This document shows, one piece after another, positions 1 through 8,998 of a stretch of 52,257 bases of DNA. Every line of letters starts with the position of its first letter. The stretch's first letter is position 1. The DNA is from an uncultured Bacilli bacterium (GTDB taxonomy: Bacteria; Bacillota_I; Bacilli_A; RFN20; CAG-826). The notes beneath the pieces are model-generated. The model was not told the origin of the DNA. It did no database searches and was given only the letters and a program-made list of their open reading frames with translations. A program made the position numbers and the translations under genes. The stretch covers positions 1-52,257 of the forward strand of contig CALVPP010000003.1 in NCBI GenBank assembly GCA_944351395.1. Direction: 5' to 3'.

Positions 1-80
1 ATAAAATGTTCAAATAAATTCACATAAAAACGGTTTAAAACTTAACTCCATTTTTTTGCAAAAACGGGGAACTCAAATAT

Positions 81-108
81 AAAAGAAAGAGAGCCTACAT
101 AAGACTCT
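81..108 (-). terminator. Rho-independent terminator after ysxC
   Basis: On the minus strand a 7-bp stem (GAGAGTC pairing with GGCTCTC, one G-U pair) with loop TTATGTA is followed by TTTCTTTT. It lies about 20 bases beyond the ysxC stop and closes the tig-lon-ysxC run. Bases 1-80 hold no gene that I can see. Confidence 0.7.
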
Positions 109-128
109 CCATTCTCTTTACATCTTGA

Positions 129-719
129 TTACAAATGAGATTGAATTATATTGCGTAGTGTCTCTACACCTCTTCCATCATTTGAAGAAGTAAAGACAAT
201 TTCTTCTTTTGGAATGTTATAAATATCCATGAGCATCTTAGTCGCTTTCGCTCTTTCTTTTTGATTACCTAAATCACTTTTAGTGAAGATGAGACGAAAT
301 GGAATGTGACATTTGATTAAGTAATCAATCATCAATTTATCATCTTCGTTTACATGTCTTCTCACATCTAATAAGACGATAGCGAAACGCAAATAATTAC
401 TCTTCTTAAAATAATTGTCCATGAGCATAGCGAACAATTTGTAATGATTTTTGTCGCGCGCACTAAAGCCATATCCTGGTGCGTCGACGAGATAAAAAGT
501 ATCGTCGATGAGAAAATAATTAAGAAGAGTTGTATGGCCAGGCTTTTTGGAAACGAACGCAAGTTGCTTACGATTCGTAATGGCGTTGATGATGCTAGAT
601 TTCCCGACGTTACTTCTCCCTAAGAAAAGAATTTCATTCAAACGAGGAGAAGGAAAATCCATGTCCACAGACACAGATTTTACAAATTTGACATCATTAA
701 AATCTATCATCTTCGCCAT
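129..719 (-). CDS. ysxC: Ribosome-biogenesis GTPase YsxC/EngB
   Basis: This 196-residue TRAFAC GTPase of the EngB/YsxC family acts in late assembly of the large ribosomal subunit. The G motifs are visible in order: the P-loop GRSNVGKSS near residue 35, a switch II motif DAPGYG near 80 and the base-specificity motif TKSD near 146. The length is normal for the family. The ATG at 719 lies only four bases after the lon stop, so the two genes are almost certainly co-transcribed and perhaps translationally coupled. In Bacillus subtilis ysxC also follows lonA in the tig-clpX-lonB-lonA-ysxC cluster; here clpX and lonB are absent. A second ATG lies three codons downstream. Confidence 0.95.
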   Translation of the reverse strand: MAKMIDFNDVKFVKSVSVDMDFPSPRLNEILFLGRSNVGKSSIINAITNRKQLAFVSKKPGHTTLLNYFLIDDTFYLVDAPGYGFSARDKNHYKLFAMLMDNYFKKSNYLRFAIVLLDVRRHVNEDDKLMIDYLIKCHIPFRLIFTKSDLGNQKERAKATKMLMDIYNIPKEEIVFTSSNDGRGVETLRNIIQSHL

Positions 720-723
720 ATTT

Positions 724-3096
724 TCATTGTTTAATTGCTACTTTTAAAGCGTCATCGACATTTTTCATGTAGATGATGTTAAGATTATCTTTCACTTCTT
801 GCGGAAGTTCTTCGACACTCTTTTCATTCTCTTTTGGAACGATGATAGTTTTGATACCGCTTCTTAATGCAGCAAGAGATTTTTCTCTTAATCCACCAAT
901 AGGTAAGGCGTTACCACGTAAAGTTACTTCACCAGTCATCGCGACATTATTATCGACCGGCTTATGAGTAAGACAAGAATAAATGGCGGTAGAAATTGCT
1001 ACGCCTGCACTCGGACCATCTTTTGGAATAGCGCCTTCTGGGAAATGGATGTGGATATCATTTTTTTCAAAGATTTCGCTATTAATGCCGTAACGTGCGG
1101 CATTTGCTTTGACGTAGTCTAAAGCAATAGAAGCACTTTCCTTCATGACATCACCTAATTTACCAGTGAGAATGAGACCACCTTTGCCTGGGAAGTAATT
1201 TACTTCTATCGGTAAAATATCGCCACCGAATTGCGTATAGGCTAAACCAGTGACCACCCCTACTTGAGCTTCTTTTTCTTTCTCGCTCGAATCGAATATT
1301 TCGACACCTAAATATTTTTTTACCGCTTTTTCATCTACATCGACATGTTCGATAGATGGATCGGTGATAAGTTCGACATCAATTTTGCGCATGATGCTCG
1401 CGATTTGACGTTCTAATTCACGGACACCTGCTTCGCGAGTATAACGTTCAATGATGTAAAGTATCGCATCTTTCGTAAATGTTACTTGTTCTTCTTTTAA
1501 ACCATTTTCTAGAAGTTGCTTTTTGACGAGGTGACGCATAGCAATCTCGCATTTTTCTAGTGTCGTATAAGAAGGCACCTCGATGAGTTCTAATCTATCG
1601 CGCAATGGTTCAGGAACATTTTCTAAATAGTTCGCAGTAGCGATGAATAAAACATTACTTAAATCGTATGGTTCTTCTAAATAATTGTCGTTAAAGGCAA
1701 CATTTTGTTCAGGATCTAATACTTCTAATAAAGCACTGCTTGGATCACCTTTATAAGAACTAGATAATTTATCTACTTCGTCTAATAAGAAAACTGGATT
1801 GATCGTTCCACATCTTTTCATACCAGATATGATTCTTCCGGGCATCGAACCGACGTAAGTTCTTCTATGACCTCTAATCTCAGCTTCATCGCTTATCCCG
1901 CCTAATGAAGCCTTGAAAAATTTTCGTCCTAATGCTTTAGCGATGGAACGTCCTAACGATGTTTTACCACATCCTGGCGGACCATAAAAGCATAAAATAG
2001 GGGCTTTTAAATTTCCTGTCATCTTCTTGACAGCGAGATATTCGACGATTCTTTTCTTCACTTTATCAAGACCATAATGGTCTTCATCAAGAATTTTTTT
2101 CACGTTTTCTAAATCGTCATTATCTTCCGTCTTTTGATACCATGGAACATTCATCAAAGTATCGATGTAAGATTTGATGAGCGATGCTTCGAGTGTTCCT
2201 TGCGGCATTAATTCATAGCGTTTTAATTCCGCTTTAACTTTCGCTTTGACATGCTCTGGATAAGGATTCTTTTCTAATTTATCTAGAATTGATTCCTCGC
2301 TATCGTCACCATCGACATCTTCACCTAATTCGCGCTTAATCGCTTTTAACTTTTCGCGCAAATAATATTCTTTTTGCGTCTTCGCGGTCGATTCGCCAAT
2401 TTTCACATTCAGTTCTTTTTCGATTTCTCCCATCGCTTTCTCTTTTTCAGCATAAGAGATGATGAGCTCTAGTCGTTTTGTTAAATTTAACGTTTCTAGA
2501 ACATTCTGTCTTTCTTCATTAGTAATAGAAAGATAATTTGCCACTGCATCAGCGAACATCTCGGGATCGTTCGTCTTCATCATTTGAGCGAGGAAATTAC
2601 GAGGAAAACGAGTGATGTAATCTGGTAATTTCGTCATCGATTCTGAAAGACGTTTGATGAGCATCGCTGTCGTTTTAGCGTCGCCCTCTTCGCTTACGAT
2701 AGTTTCACCAGAAACGGCATAAAAGTTGTTCGCTTCCGTCGGCATGAAAATCTTTTCAATTTTGAAACGACAAAGTGGTTCTAAACGTGTGCGAACATAG
2801 CCTTTATCTTTTACTTGATTGACGTTTACGATACGGCACAAAGTGCCTATTTCATAAATTTCATCTTCCTTAGGAAGATCAATATCGAATTGTTTTTGAG
2901 AGACACTTACGATGAGACTACCTTCAATATCTTTTGCTTTAAGGACAGCGTTCATCGAAAAATCTCGACCCGCTTCGACAGATTGTGGGTTACCATCTGG
3001 AAGGATGACAAGTCCTCTCGTGATGAGGAGCATGAGATCGAGATGGGTTGGTACTTGGGGATGAGAAAATGGGTTGTCATTAAAATTATCAGCCAT
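724..3096 (-). CDS. lon: ATP-dependent serine protease Lon
   Basis: This 790-residue cytosolic protease degrades misfolded and regulatory proteins. It has the full Lon layout: an N-terminal substrate-binding LAN domain (about 20-210), a coiled helical linker, an AAA+ module with Walker A GPPGCGKTS (about 370) and Walker B FLLDEVDK, and a C-terminal protease domain. The catalytic serine is in PKDGPSAGVA near residue 690 and the dyad lysine in GGLREKSLAALRSG. A strong ribosome-binding site, AAGGAGG, precedes the ATG at 3096. It sits between trigger factor and ysxC in one minus-strand run. In mycoplasmas trigger factor and lon are also neighbours. Nothing is missing, so it should be active. Confidence 0.97.
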   Translation of the reverse strand: MADNFNDNPFSHPQVPTHLDLMLLITRGLVILPDGNPQSVEAGRDFSMNAVLKAKDIEGSLIVSVSQKQFDIDLPKEDEIYEIGTLCRIVNVNQVKDKGYVRTRLEPLCRFKIEKIFMPTEANNFYAVSGETIVSEEGDAKTTAMLIKRLSESMTKLPDYITRFPRNFLAQMMKTNDPEMFADAVANYLSITNEERQNVLETLNLTKRLELIISYAEKEKAMGEIEKELNVKIGESTAKTQKEYYLREKLKAIKRELGEDVDGDDSEESILDKLEKNPYPEHVKAKVKAELKRYELMPQGTLEASLIKSYIDTLMNVPWYQKTEDNDDLENVKKILDEDHYGLDKVKKRIVEYLAVKKMTGNLKAPILCFYGPPGCGKTSLGRSIAKALGRKFFKASLGGISDEAEIRGHRRTYVGSMPGRIISGMKRCGTINPVFLLDEVDKLSSSYKGDPSSALLEVLDPEQNVAFNDNYLEEPYDLSNVLFIATANYLENVPEPLRDRLELIEVPSYTTLEKCEIAMRHLVKKQLLENGLKEEQVTFTKDAILYIIERYTREAGVRELERQIASIMRKIDVELITDPSIEHVDVDEKAVKKYLGVEIFDSSEKEKEAQVGVVTGLAYTQFGGDILPIEVNYFPGKGGLILTGKLGDVMKESASIALDYVKANAARYGINSEIFEKNDIHIHFPEGAIPKDGPSAGVAISTAIYSCLTHKPVDNNVAMTGEVTLRGNALPIGGLREKSLAALRSGIKTIIVPKENEKSVEELPQEVKDNLNIIYMKNVDDALKVAIKQ

Positions 3097-3134
3097 TATT
3101 TTATCCTCCTTTTTAAATAAAAATTTAATTTGTT

Positions 3135-4412
3135 TTAGTCGTTATGATTAATTAAGAAGTCTTCGATTCGTTTCGTACGGACACTAGAGGTGAAACGATC
3201 CATGTCTTTAGCAATCATCTCTTTTACCTTATCGAATTCCATCTTATAGGCGTCAGCGATTTTAGCAATCTCAAAATCGATTTCTTCTGGAGTGACGTTA
3301 AGTTCTTCTAATTCCGCTACTTTCTCCATGATGAGAACGGTGCGAATGTTCTTATCCGCTTCTTTCTTCAATGTCTCATTTAATTGTTCTTCACTTTGAC
3401 CAGTGATGGAGAGGTATTGTTCTAAATTCATGCCTGCTTGAGCAGCTTGGCGAGCGACGTTATCTTTCATAGCGTGCACTTCTTCTTCGATAATTTCATC
3501 ATCGATAGTCATTTGACTATCTTTGATAATTGCATCGATTAATTTTTCCCAATATGCACGACGCGCATCTTGTTCTTTATGGGATTTAAGATGTGCTTCT
3601 TCGTAGCCTTTTAATGCTTCGACGGTTTCAACACCTTTAATGTCGAGTTCTTTGACCGCTTCATCATTTAATTCTGGCACTTTCTTCGCTCTAACTTCAT
3701 GCACTTTAATTTTGAATGTAGCGTCCTTGCCTTTTAATGATTCGACGTATTGTTCTGGGAAGGTGACTTGGATATCTTTTTCGTCGTCCTTTTTCACGCC
3801 GACTAGTTGTTCTTCAAAGCCTGGAATGAAAGAGTGAGAACCAAGTTCTAGTGAATAATTTTCTGCCTTACCGCCTTCGAAAGGTTTACCGTCGATGAAA
3901 CCTTCGAAATCGATGACGACTGTATCACCTAGTTCAGCTGCGCCTTCTTTTAAGACTAATTCAGCATTTTGTTCCATACGTGCCTTCATCGCGTGTTCTA
4001 CTTCTTCTGGCGTCACTTTTACTTCTTCTTTACCGAGGTGATGTTCTTTATATTTACCGATATTCACTTTCGGTGCGGTAAGAATTTTAAATGATAAAGT
4101 TAAATCTTCGTCGCTAAGCTTTGTCACATCGACGCTAGGACGAGCGAACGGGCGAAGTTTTTCTTCATCTAACACTTCTTTAAAAGTGGCTGGTAAAAGA
4201 TCGTTAATAGCCTCATTAAATAATTGACCTTGATCGATATGTTTTTTAGCAACTTCAGCTGGGACTTTACCTTTCCTAAAGCCTTTAACGCTCACATTTT
4301 TCGCTAACTTTTCTAGCGCTTTCTCTTGAGCTTTTTTCCATACGTCTCTATCGACTTCGACTTCGACGACATAATGTGATTCTTTAATTTGATTGACAGT
4401 TCTTTTAGACAT
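3135..4412 (-). CDS. tig: Trigger factor, ribosome-associated chaperone/PPIase
   Basis: This 425-residue protein binds nascent chains at the ribosome exit tunnel. The N-terminal ribosome-docking domain has the signature GFRKGKVP near residue 42, which contacts L23. A central FKBP-type prolyl isomerase domain follows (about 160-245, with GDTVVIDFEGFIDGKPFEGG), then a long charged helical C-terminal chaperone domain. The length is normal. The ATG at 4412 has an AAAGGAGG ribosome-binding site. A weak hairpin terminator lies upstream, so tig may have its own promoter in the 60-base gap; a TATATT box is visible there. Confidence 0.96.
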   Translation of the reverse strand: MSKRTVNQIKESHYVVEVEVDRDVWKKAQEKALEKLAKNVSVKGFRKGKVPAEVAKKHIDQGQLFNEAINDLLPATFKEVLDEEKLRPFARPSVDVTKLSDEDLTLSFKILTAPKVNIGKYKEHHLGKEEVKVTPEEVEHAMKARMEQNAELVLKEGAAELGDTVVIDFEGFIDGKPFEGGKAENYSLELGSHSFIPGFEEQLVGVKKDDEKDIQVTFPEQYVESLKGKDATFKIKVHEVRAKKVPELNDEAVKELDIKGVETVEALKGYEEAHLKSHKEQDARRAYWEKLIDAIIKDSQMTIDDEIIEEEVHAMKDNVARQAAQAGMNLEQYLSITGQSEEQLNETLKKEADKNIRTVLIMEKVAELEELNVTPEEIDFEIAKIADAYKMEFDKVKEMIAKDMDRFTSSVRTKRIEDFLINHND

Positions 4413-4450
4413 AAAATTGCCTCCTTTACGCCATACAATATAAAGAAAGC

Positions 4451-4478
4451 AATTAAAAATGCCTAGTAAAACTAGCGT
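4451..4478 (-). terminator. Weak terminator overlapping a stop codon
   Basis: On the minus strand CTAGT and ACTAG pair around a three-base loop and are followed by ATTTTTAATT. The TAG stop of the upstream gene lies inside the stem. The stem is short, so termination is probably partial. Confidence 0.35.
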
Positions 4479-5410
4479 TTTGTTGAATTATTCGTCTCTT
4501 TATTTATTATTTCATCAATTTCGTGACGGATTTTTGGTAGTAATTTTTCTTGTTCATCATTTAGTTCATATTTGTCTTTAACATTCATCAGTTCGCAAGC
4601 GATACGATTTAAGATGAAGAATGCATCATTAGGTAATAAGACATCGTCATCTAAAAAATGTTCTAGATAATAATTTTGGATGAGTGAAGTCGTAATAGAA
4701 GAAACGCCGACGTCGAAAAGTTCTTTTTGATTAATTTTAATCGCTTGATGCATGTAGGAATTAGGAAGGAAAATATTTTTATCGCTGTGGATGGGAAAAA
4801 ACACTTTTTTACCGTGATAAACGAGTTCTATTTCATCTTTTAATACTTCTGGTGCAGAAAGTAATGATGCGAGTATAAATCTTTTAAGTTCATCGCTCGT
4901 CTTTTCGTCATTTAATCTCATATTTAATTTGTCTAAGAAAGATGGGATGAGATTTTCCTTTAGAGCTAATTCTAAAGATTTAACAAACGAGGTAGAATCA
5001 TCGCTATCGAGTCCTTTTCTTATCGTTTCTAAAGTATCTGGTTTCTTTTCATCCATCGCTTTTAAAATACGTTTCTTATTTTCCATAATTGCATCTAAGA
5101 CAGCAACATTAGTGTAAGGGAGTTCCCTCAAATCTTCGATAGCTTGTAGCGCTAAAGAATAATTATTTTCTTTTAAAAAAGAATCGATGTATAAATCGAC
5201 GAAACGCTCACCAATTTTACTAACGAATAAATAAAGATGATTTCTCACTAAATCATGGAATGCTTCATTTTGTCCTAAATGATAAAACGCTAACGCGCGA
5301 TAGATGATACTTATTTCATCTTCTTTATTCTCGCTTAATCTTATGACATCTTGATATTTTTTATTTTTAAATAAGGTGATAATCATCTTTTCTCTTTCAT
5401 CCATTACCAT
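4472..5410 (-). CDS. DUF3196-like helical repeat protein
   Basis: This 312-residue soluble, helix-rich acidic protein has no signal peptide or membrane segment. The N-terminal half looks like tetratricopeptide-type helical hairpins (for example IIYRALAFYHLGQNEAFHDL near residue 30). No catalytic motif is visible. Its place directly upstream of trigger factor and lon matches the mycoplasma order MG237-tig-lon, where MG237/MPN330 is the DUF3196 founder, so I infer the same family from position, length and fold character. It overlaps the preceding gene by seven bases (start at 5410 inside the neighbour's end), which argues for coupled translation. Function is unknown; a partner of the neighbouring folding and proteolysis genes is possible but unproven. 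Confidence 0.55.
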   Translation of the reverse strand: MVMDEREKMIITLFKNKKYQDVIRLSENKEDEISIIYRALAFYHLGQNEAFHDLVRNHLYLFVSKIGERFVDLYIDSFLKENNYSLALQAIEDLRELPYTNVAVLDAIMENKKRILKAMDEKKPDTLETIRKGLDSDDSTSFVKSLELALKENLIPSFLDKLNMRLNDEKTSDELKRFILASLLSAPEVLKDEIELVYHGKKVFFPIHSDKNIFLPNSYMHQAIKINQKELFDVGVSSITTSLIQNYYLEHFLDDDVLLPNDAFFILNRIACELMNVKDKYELNDEQEKLLPKIRHEIDEIINKETNNSTKR

Positions 5411-6075
5411 ATTTCTTTTTCCTCCACTTCGAAATCATCTGGGTAAAAATCTTCATGCGTTACCGAACCGAAAATAGGCTTATCGTCTTCAAAAAGTTCA
5501 ACATCTTGAAAACAATATATTTTATGTCCCCAATCGTCCACTATTACATCATTAAATATTTTTTTCACTTCTTCATCTAATGTGAAAGTAACATATATCT
5601 CTATTTGACCAACGCGCAAAGATCTTAAACCCTTTAAACATACTTTTTCTATTTTCTTTAAAAGGCCAACTTCATTAAATGCGTCATAGATGTATTTTCC
5701 TTCGCTAAGAAGATAATTTGTACAATCTTCAATAATCGTCGGGAATTCATCATAAAGTTTATAAATTCTTGAGACTATATCTTTTTCAATTACTTCACTA
5801 TTTTCTATGAATGCACTCTCATCTAAATATTTCGCGTACAATTTCTTACCTTTGGTATTGATATAGTGAGTGATGTGATCAATATACTGTCTAAAAGACA
5901 AGTTCTTTTTTAAAAGGTGCTTATATTCTTTTTCTAACTGCTTACGCAAAGCCACTTTCGCTTTTGCAAATTCATTATATGGAGCGAAATCTAATAAATA
6001 GGTGTTAGATAAACTATTATGTAATTTAATCTTATTCGCCGTCGGTCTTTTTTCAAAAATTTCCTTATAAAGCAT
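5404..6075 (-). CDS. Hypothetical protein, first gene of the tig-lon run
   Basis: I do not recognise this 223-residue protein. It is charged and soluble, helical over its first 150 residues, with a more beta-like stretch (VGQIEIYVTFTLDEEV, about 167-182) and a very acidic end. No signal peptide, membrane helix or enzyme motif is visible. Its stop overlaps the start of the DUF3196-like gene by seven bases, so the pair is co-translated. A minus-strand extended -10 box ends six bases before the ATG and no Shine-Dalgarno sequence fits in between, suggesting a leaderless mRNA. Only the ORF, its coupling to the next gene and the promoter are solid. Confidence 0.6.
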   Translation of the reverse strand: MLYKEIFEKRPTANKIKLHNSLSNTYLLDFAPYNEFAKAKVALRKQLEKEYKHLLKKNLSFRQYIDHITHYINTKGKKLYAKYLDESAFIENSEVIEKDIVSRIYKLYDEFPTIIEDCTNYLLSEGKYIYDAFNEVGLLKKIEKVCLKGLRSLRVGQIEIYVTFTLDEEVKKIFNDVIVDDWGHKIYCFQDVELFEDDKPIFGSVTHEDFYPDDFEVEEKEIW

Positions 6076-6081
6076 GAGTTT

Positions 6082-6090
6082 ATTTTAACA
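6082..6090 (-). promoter_or_regulatory. Extended -10 giving a leaderless start
   Basis: The minus strand reads TGTTAAAAT, an extended -10 (TGn plus TAAAAT), then six bases, then the ATG at 6075. The expected transcription start is at or next to the A of the ATG. No good -35 box is seen. Confidence 0.5.
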
Positions 6091-6274
6091 CTTCTTACAA
6101 TAAAAGAAAAAAACGTGAGTACTCTTATAATTAAGTTGCCTATTCGCATAACGACATTAATATAGCCTTAAAGCAAGCGAAACGAAAATGATATAGATTT
6201 TAAACTTTAAGATTCTAAAATTTCTTGGTGCATTAAGAATTTAATATAATTACAAAAAATCTTTCTTTTATAAA

Positions 6275-6331
6275 TAAAAAACGGGAATTTTTCCCGCATT
6301 TAGATGGACCCCAGAGATCCTTTCCCTGTGC
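6275..6331 (-). ncRNA. Candidate small RNA with two hairpins
   Basis: An extended -10 (TG-T-TATAAC, minus strand, about 6337-6345) points to a start near 6331. The RNA would begin GGGCACAGGGAAAGGATCTC. CAGGGA pairs with TCTCTG around an AAGGA loop, and flanking GGGC pairs with GTCC. A perfect terminator follows: CGGGAA-AAA-TTCCCG and a run of six T (6275-6296). The product would be about 55-60 nt. The purine loop resembles a Shine-Dalgarno sequence. I cannot match it to a named RNA family. Alternatively it is the 3' trailer and terminator of the tRNA-Arg transcript. Confidence 0.4.
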
Positions 6332-6400
6332 CCAACGTTATAACAATATGATTTTACAAGATTTGCAATGTTTTTATCGATAAAAGTTTTTTAAGATTTG

Positions 6401-6477
6401 TGGCGCCCTCAAAGCGACTCGAACGCTTGACCTACGGCTTAGAAGGCCGTTGCTCTATCCAACTGAGCTATGAGGGC
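6401..6477 (-). tRNA. tRNA-Arg (anticodon TCT)
   Basis: The minus-strand sequence folds as a complete tRNA. The acceptor stem is GCCCTCA/TGAGGGC with discriminator G and an encoded CCA, the D arm has AGCTCAGTTGGATAGAGC, the anticodon loop CTTCTAA (anticodon TCT, reading AGA/AGG) sits on stem ACGGC/GCCGT, and the T arm has GTTCGAGTC. It is a single tRNA with its own promoter: TTGAAA (6511-6516), a 16-bp spacer and TATAAT (6489-6494) on the minus strand. Confidence 0.95.
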
Positions 6478-6488
6478 GACTAAGCAAT

Positions 6489-6516
6489 ATTATAGATAAA
6501 TTCACATAAATTTCAA
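6489..6516 (-). promoter_or_regulatory. Promoter of tRNA-Arg
   Basis: The minus strand carries TTGAAA, a 16-bp spacer and a perfect TATAAT, placing the start a few bases before the mature tRNA 5' end. The rest of 6495-6661 holds no gene I can support. Confidence 0.65.
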
Positions 6517-6661
6517 TAAAACTTTGCGTAGCCATTTAGTTAGTAAATAACTAGGTGTTAGAAGTATCTTTAACTTTTGATTGAAAATAAATTAGTTACG
6601 CAAAAGCATATATAATTTAGTGATATTTTTTTCTAAAAATGTGCATTACTTAAGAACAATT

Positions 6662-6687
6662 ATAAGAAAAGCCGTCATTTGACGGCT
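6662..6687 (-). terminator. Terminator after the 741-residue lipoprotein gene
   Basis: GCCGTCA-TT-TGACGGC (6671-6686) forms a strong hairpin, followed on the minus strand by TTTTCTTAT. It lies 26 bases beyond the lipoprotein stop. Confidence 0.75.
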
Positions 6688-6712
6688 CTATCTATGATTT
6701 ATTCAAATTAAA

Positions 6713-8938
6713 TTAGTAAGAGAACGCTTGATCGTTATAGATGATTGTACCATCTGTTAGCTCTACATAAATGATGCAAAGTTTATAGAATGTTTTTTCA
6801 TTCCAATTGCATGGTGCAACTGCATAAGTTAACGTTTGCCCACTATAATCTTTTAACCAATTGTATTGATTTGCGCTAGAAGTATAAAGTTCACCTTTAC
6901 CGCTTTCGTCTTCAAGATGACATGAGGTATAGTAAATATGATCTTCCCAAATAAATTGGCCTTCTATGACGTAAACTTCATTGGTGTGGTCTTCGCTGAC
7001 GTCTAATGAACGGATGTAAGCAAAATCTTTATCTAAAATGTAGAAATCAGTTGGTATTTCGTTATCGCCGAATAGATTTAATAATATTTCTCCACTGCTA
7101 ATCGCACATTGTCCTGCGATATTAGATTTTGCACCTTCTTGTATTCTTGTACCTCTTAAAATGACTTCGTCACCAGCTTTAACAGTGTTCATGCTTTCAC
7201 TAGGTACTAAGACTGCGATGATGGCGTGTTCATCTGTCAAATAGAAACCAACTTGGTTGACAAGAGCGCTTAATACGATGCCTCGTACTGTTACTTCACT
7301 ATTCAATTCGCTATCGATCGCTTCGCTTACAGTAATAGTGTCATACATTGGCTCATCATTTACGATGATTTTGTATGTTCTTTCATCTCTGTACGTGGAA
7401 TAATTTACAGTCGCGGTCACGATTACTTCCCCAGTAATTGTGTTATTGACATGCATATAAGTTTTGTCTTCCACAGTGCTAAAATAGAGAGATTCTTCAT
7501 TAGATGATGTATAAGCAATAGTAGCGTTTTCAAAACCTAATAAATCATTACTAACTGAAGTTAAGACTTCCATATTTGGATCACTATAATAATAGTTGAC
7601 CTCAAATTGTTCATCGACATAGTAATCTAAGACCATAGTTGGTGTATTTGAGATATCAAACTGATAATTATTGTCACTCACCTTGACTGGCAAGAATCTA
7701 GATGTCAAACCGCTTTGTTCACTCTTGTAATTTAAGACGGTAATATATACTTCGCAAATTTTGCCATCAAATTCTTTTAGCCAAGAGAAATCTCTGCCGC
7801 TAGCTTGAGAGTATGCATAACTTCCGGTCGTTCCATCAATATCGAAAAAATAGAAGTTCGTAAAATTACTTCCTGGTCTTTCCTCAATAAGAGCGTTTAC
7901 CTTATAAAGTGAAGTCGTGAAGTTAAATTCACTTATATCGTGTTTGACCAAATCTTTGATAGTCGATTCAATAACCCAGGTCGTATCAAATTCGTGATTA
8001 CCATTGTCATTGCTAATGATCGTTGCATCCACGACTTGAACGCAACCATCATAACCATAAAGTTCCGCGTTGTTTTGCTCAGTATCTAAAATCCAATTGT
8101 CTCTCTTTGCAGCAATTTGAATTAGATTCCCAACTTCTACTTGCGGAGCAATTTGATTATCATAAACGTAAATTGAATTTGTTTCATCCACTAAAATAAA
8201 TCCAACAGGATTTAACGCGTCATTATAAGTAAACCTTGCCACGACGCCATCGATTTTGACGAGCGCACCTTCGCTAGCGTTTCTCGCTTCTAAGATAGAC
8301 ATCTCTTCATAATCATCTACGCTAATGTCAGGGCTGTTATGTGTGAAAGAAATAATCCAACCAGAATAGATTTGAGGTGTACCTTTATATGTGTTGATGT
8401 TTCCATAGAGCAAAACATCATCGCCTGCGACTGGTTTTTCTTCTAAATCGCTATAACGAATTTCACCTGTCGAATCATAAGTACCATACACTGCAATTTC
8501 CCCAGTCGCATCACTTATTACCATTTCGCCATAGGTTGGATTAGAGACCGTCTCTATTTTTCCTTCGACATAGTATCTTTCTTGAGACGCGCCATTTGGA
8601 TAATTAGCAGCAAGAGCGATTAACTCATTGATAAAATAATATCGCCATTTCGCGTGTATCGTCATATTAGCGTCGATTATTTCACTAAAATCAAAGGCGA
8701 TAGTAAGATTAGCGTCTTCGTACCATCCATCAAAGACATAACCTGCTTTGGTTGGATCGATAGGTTCGCTAATCGTGTTCCCTTCTTCAACAGTTACGCT
8801 ATCGACCGCAGAACCACCATTAGAATTAAAAGTAACGGTATAGATTTCTGGTTCATCTGCAGGGTCGCCGCAACTGGAAGAAAAAAATAACGTGCCTAAA
8901 GTTACGACACACGCAAGAAAAAAAGGAACTTTTTTCAT
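6713..8938 (-). CDS. Large surface lipoprotein with InlB-type repeat and OB-like domains
   Basis: This 741-residue exported protein starts with a lipoprotein signal: KK, a hydrophobic core and the lipobox FSSSC (Cys23), so it should be anchored outside the membrane. Residues about 33-97 form one Listeria-Bacteroides (InlB B-type/Flg_new) repeat, with VTFNSNGG, AGYVFDGWYEDANL and HAKW. After this come at least three segments that look like secreted OB folds (about 105-200, 210-305 and 545-615; for example YVEGKIETV, VKIDGVVARF, VTVRGIVLSA), with a beta-rich Ig-like region (about 430-530) between. The start at 8938 has a GGAGG site. It stands alone between a promoter and a strong terminator. 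The ligand is unknown; adhesion or nucleic-acid contact is a guess. Confidence 0.8.
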   Translation of the reverse strand: MKKVPFFLACVVTLGTLFFSSSCGDPADEPEIYTVTFNSNGGSAVDSVTVEEGNTISEPIDPTKAGYVFDGWYEDANLTIAFDFSEIIDANMTIHAKWRYYFINELIALAANYPNGASQERYYVEGKIETVSNPTYGEMVISDATGEIAVYGTYDSTGEIRYSDLEEKPVAGDDVLLYGNINTYKGTPQIYSGWIISFTHNSPDISVDDYEEMSILEARNASEGALVKIDGVVARFTYNDALNPVGFILVDETNSIYVYDNQIAPQVEVGNLIQIAAKRDNWILDTEQNNAELYGYDGCVQVVDATIISNDNGNHEFDTTWVIESTIKDLVKHDISEFNFTTSLYKVNALIEERPGSNFTNFYFFDIDGTTGSYAYSQASGRDFSWLKEFDGKICEVYITVLNYKSEQSGLTSRFLPVKVSDNNYQFDISNTPTMVLDYYVDEQFEVNYYYSDPNMEVLTSVSNDLLGFENATIAYTSSNEESLYFSTVEDKTYMHVNNTITGEVIVTATVNYSTYRDERTYKIIVNDEPMYDTITVSEAIDSELNSEVTVRGIVLSALVNQVGFYLTDEHAIIAVLVPSESMNTVKAGDEVILRGTRIQEGAKSNIAGQCAISSGEILLNLFGDNEIPTDFYILDKDFAYIRSLDVSEDHTNEVYVIEGQFIWEDHIYYTSCHLEDESGKGELYTSSANQYNWLKDYSGQTLTYAVAPCNWNEKTFYKLCIIYVELTDGTIIYNDQAFSY

Positions 8939-8961
8939 ATTTTTTTACCTCCGCTGATTTG

Positions 8962-8970
8962 ATTTTAACA
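8962..8970 (-). promoter_or_regulatory. Extended -10 of the lipoprotein gene
   Basis: Minus-strand TGTTAAAAT is an extended -10 box that would start transcription about 16 bases before the ATG, leaving room for the GGAGG site. The -35 region is poor. Confidence 0.4.
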
Positions 8971-8998
8971 TTTAGGCAATACATAAAAATAGCCATGT

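Noticed and set aside
6523-6604. Inverted TTTGCGTA/TACGCAAA flanking about 66 bp, as a possible small mobile element
   Set aside because: The repeats are only 8 bp, there is no target duplication, and no second copy is visible in the window.
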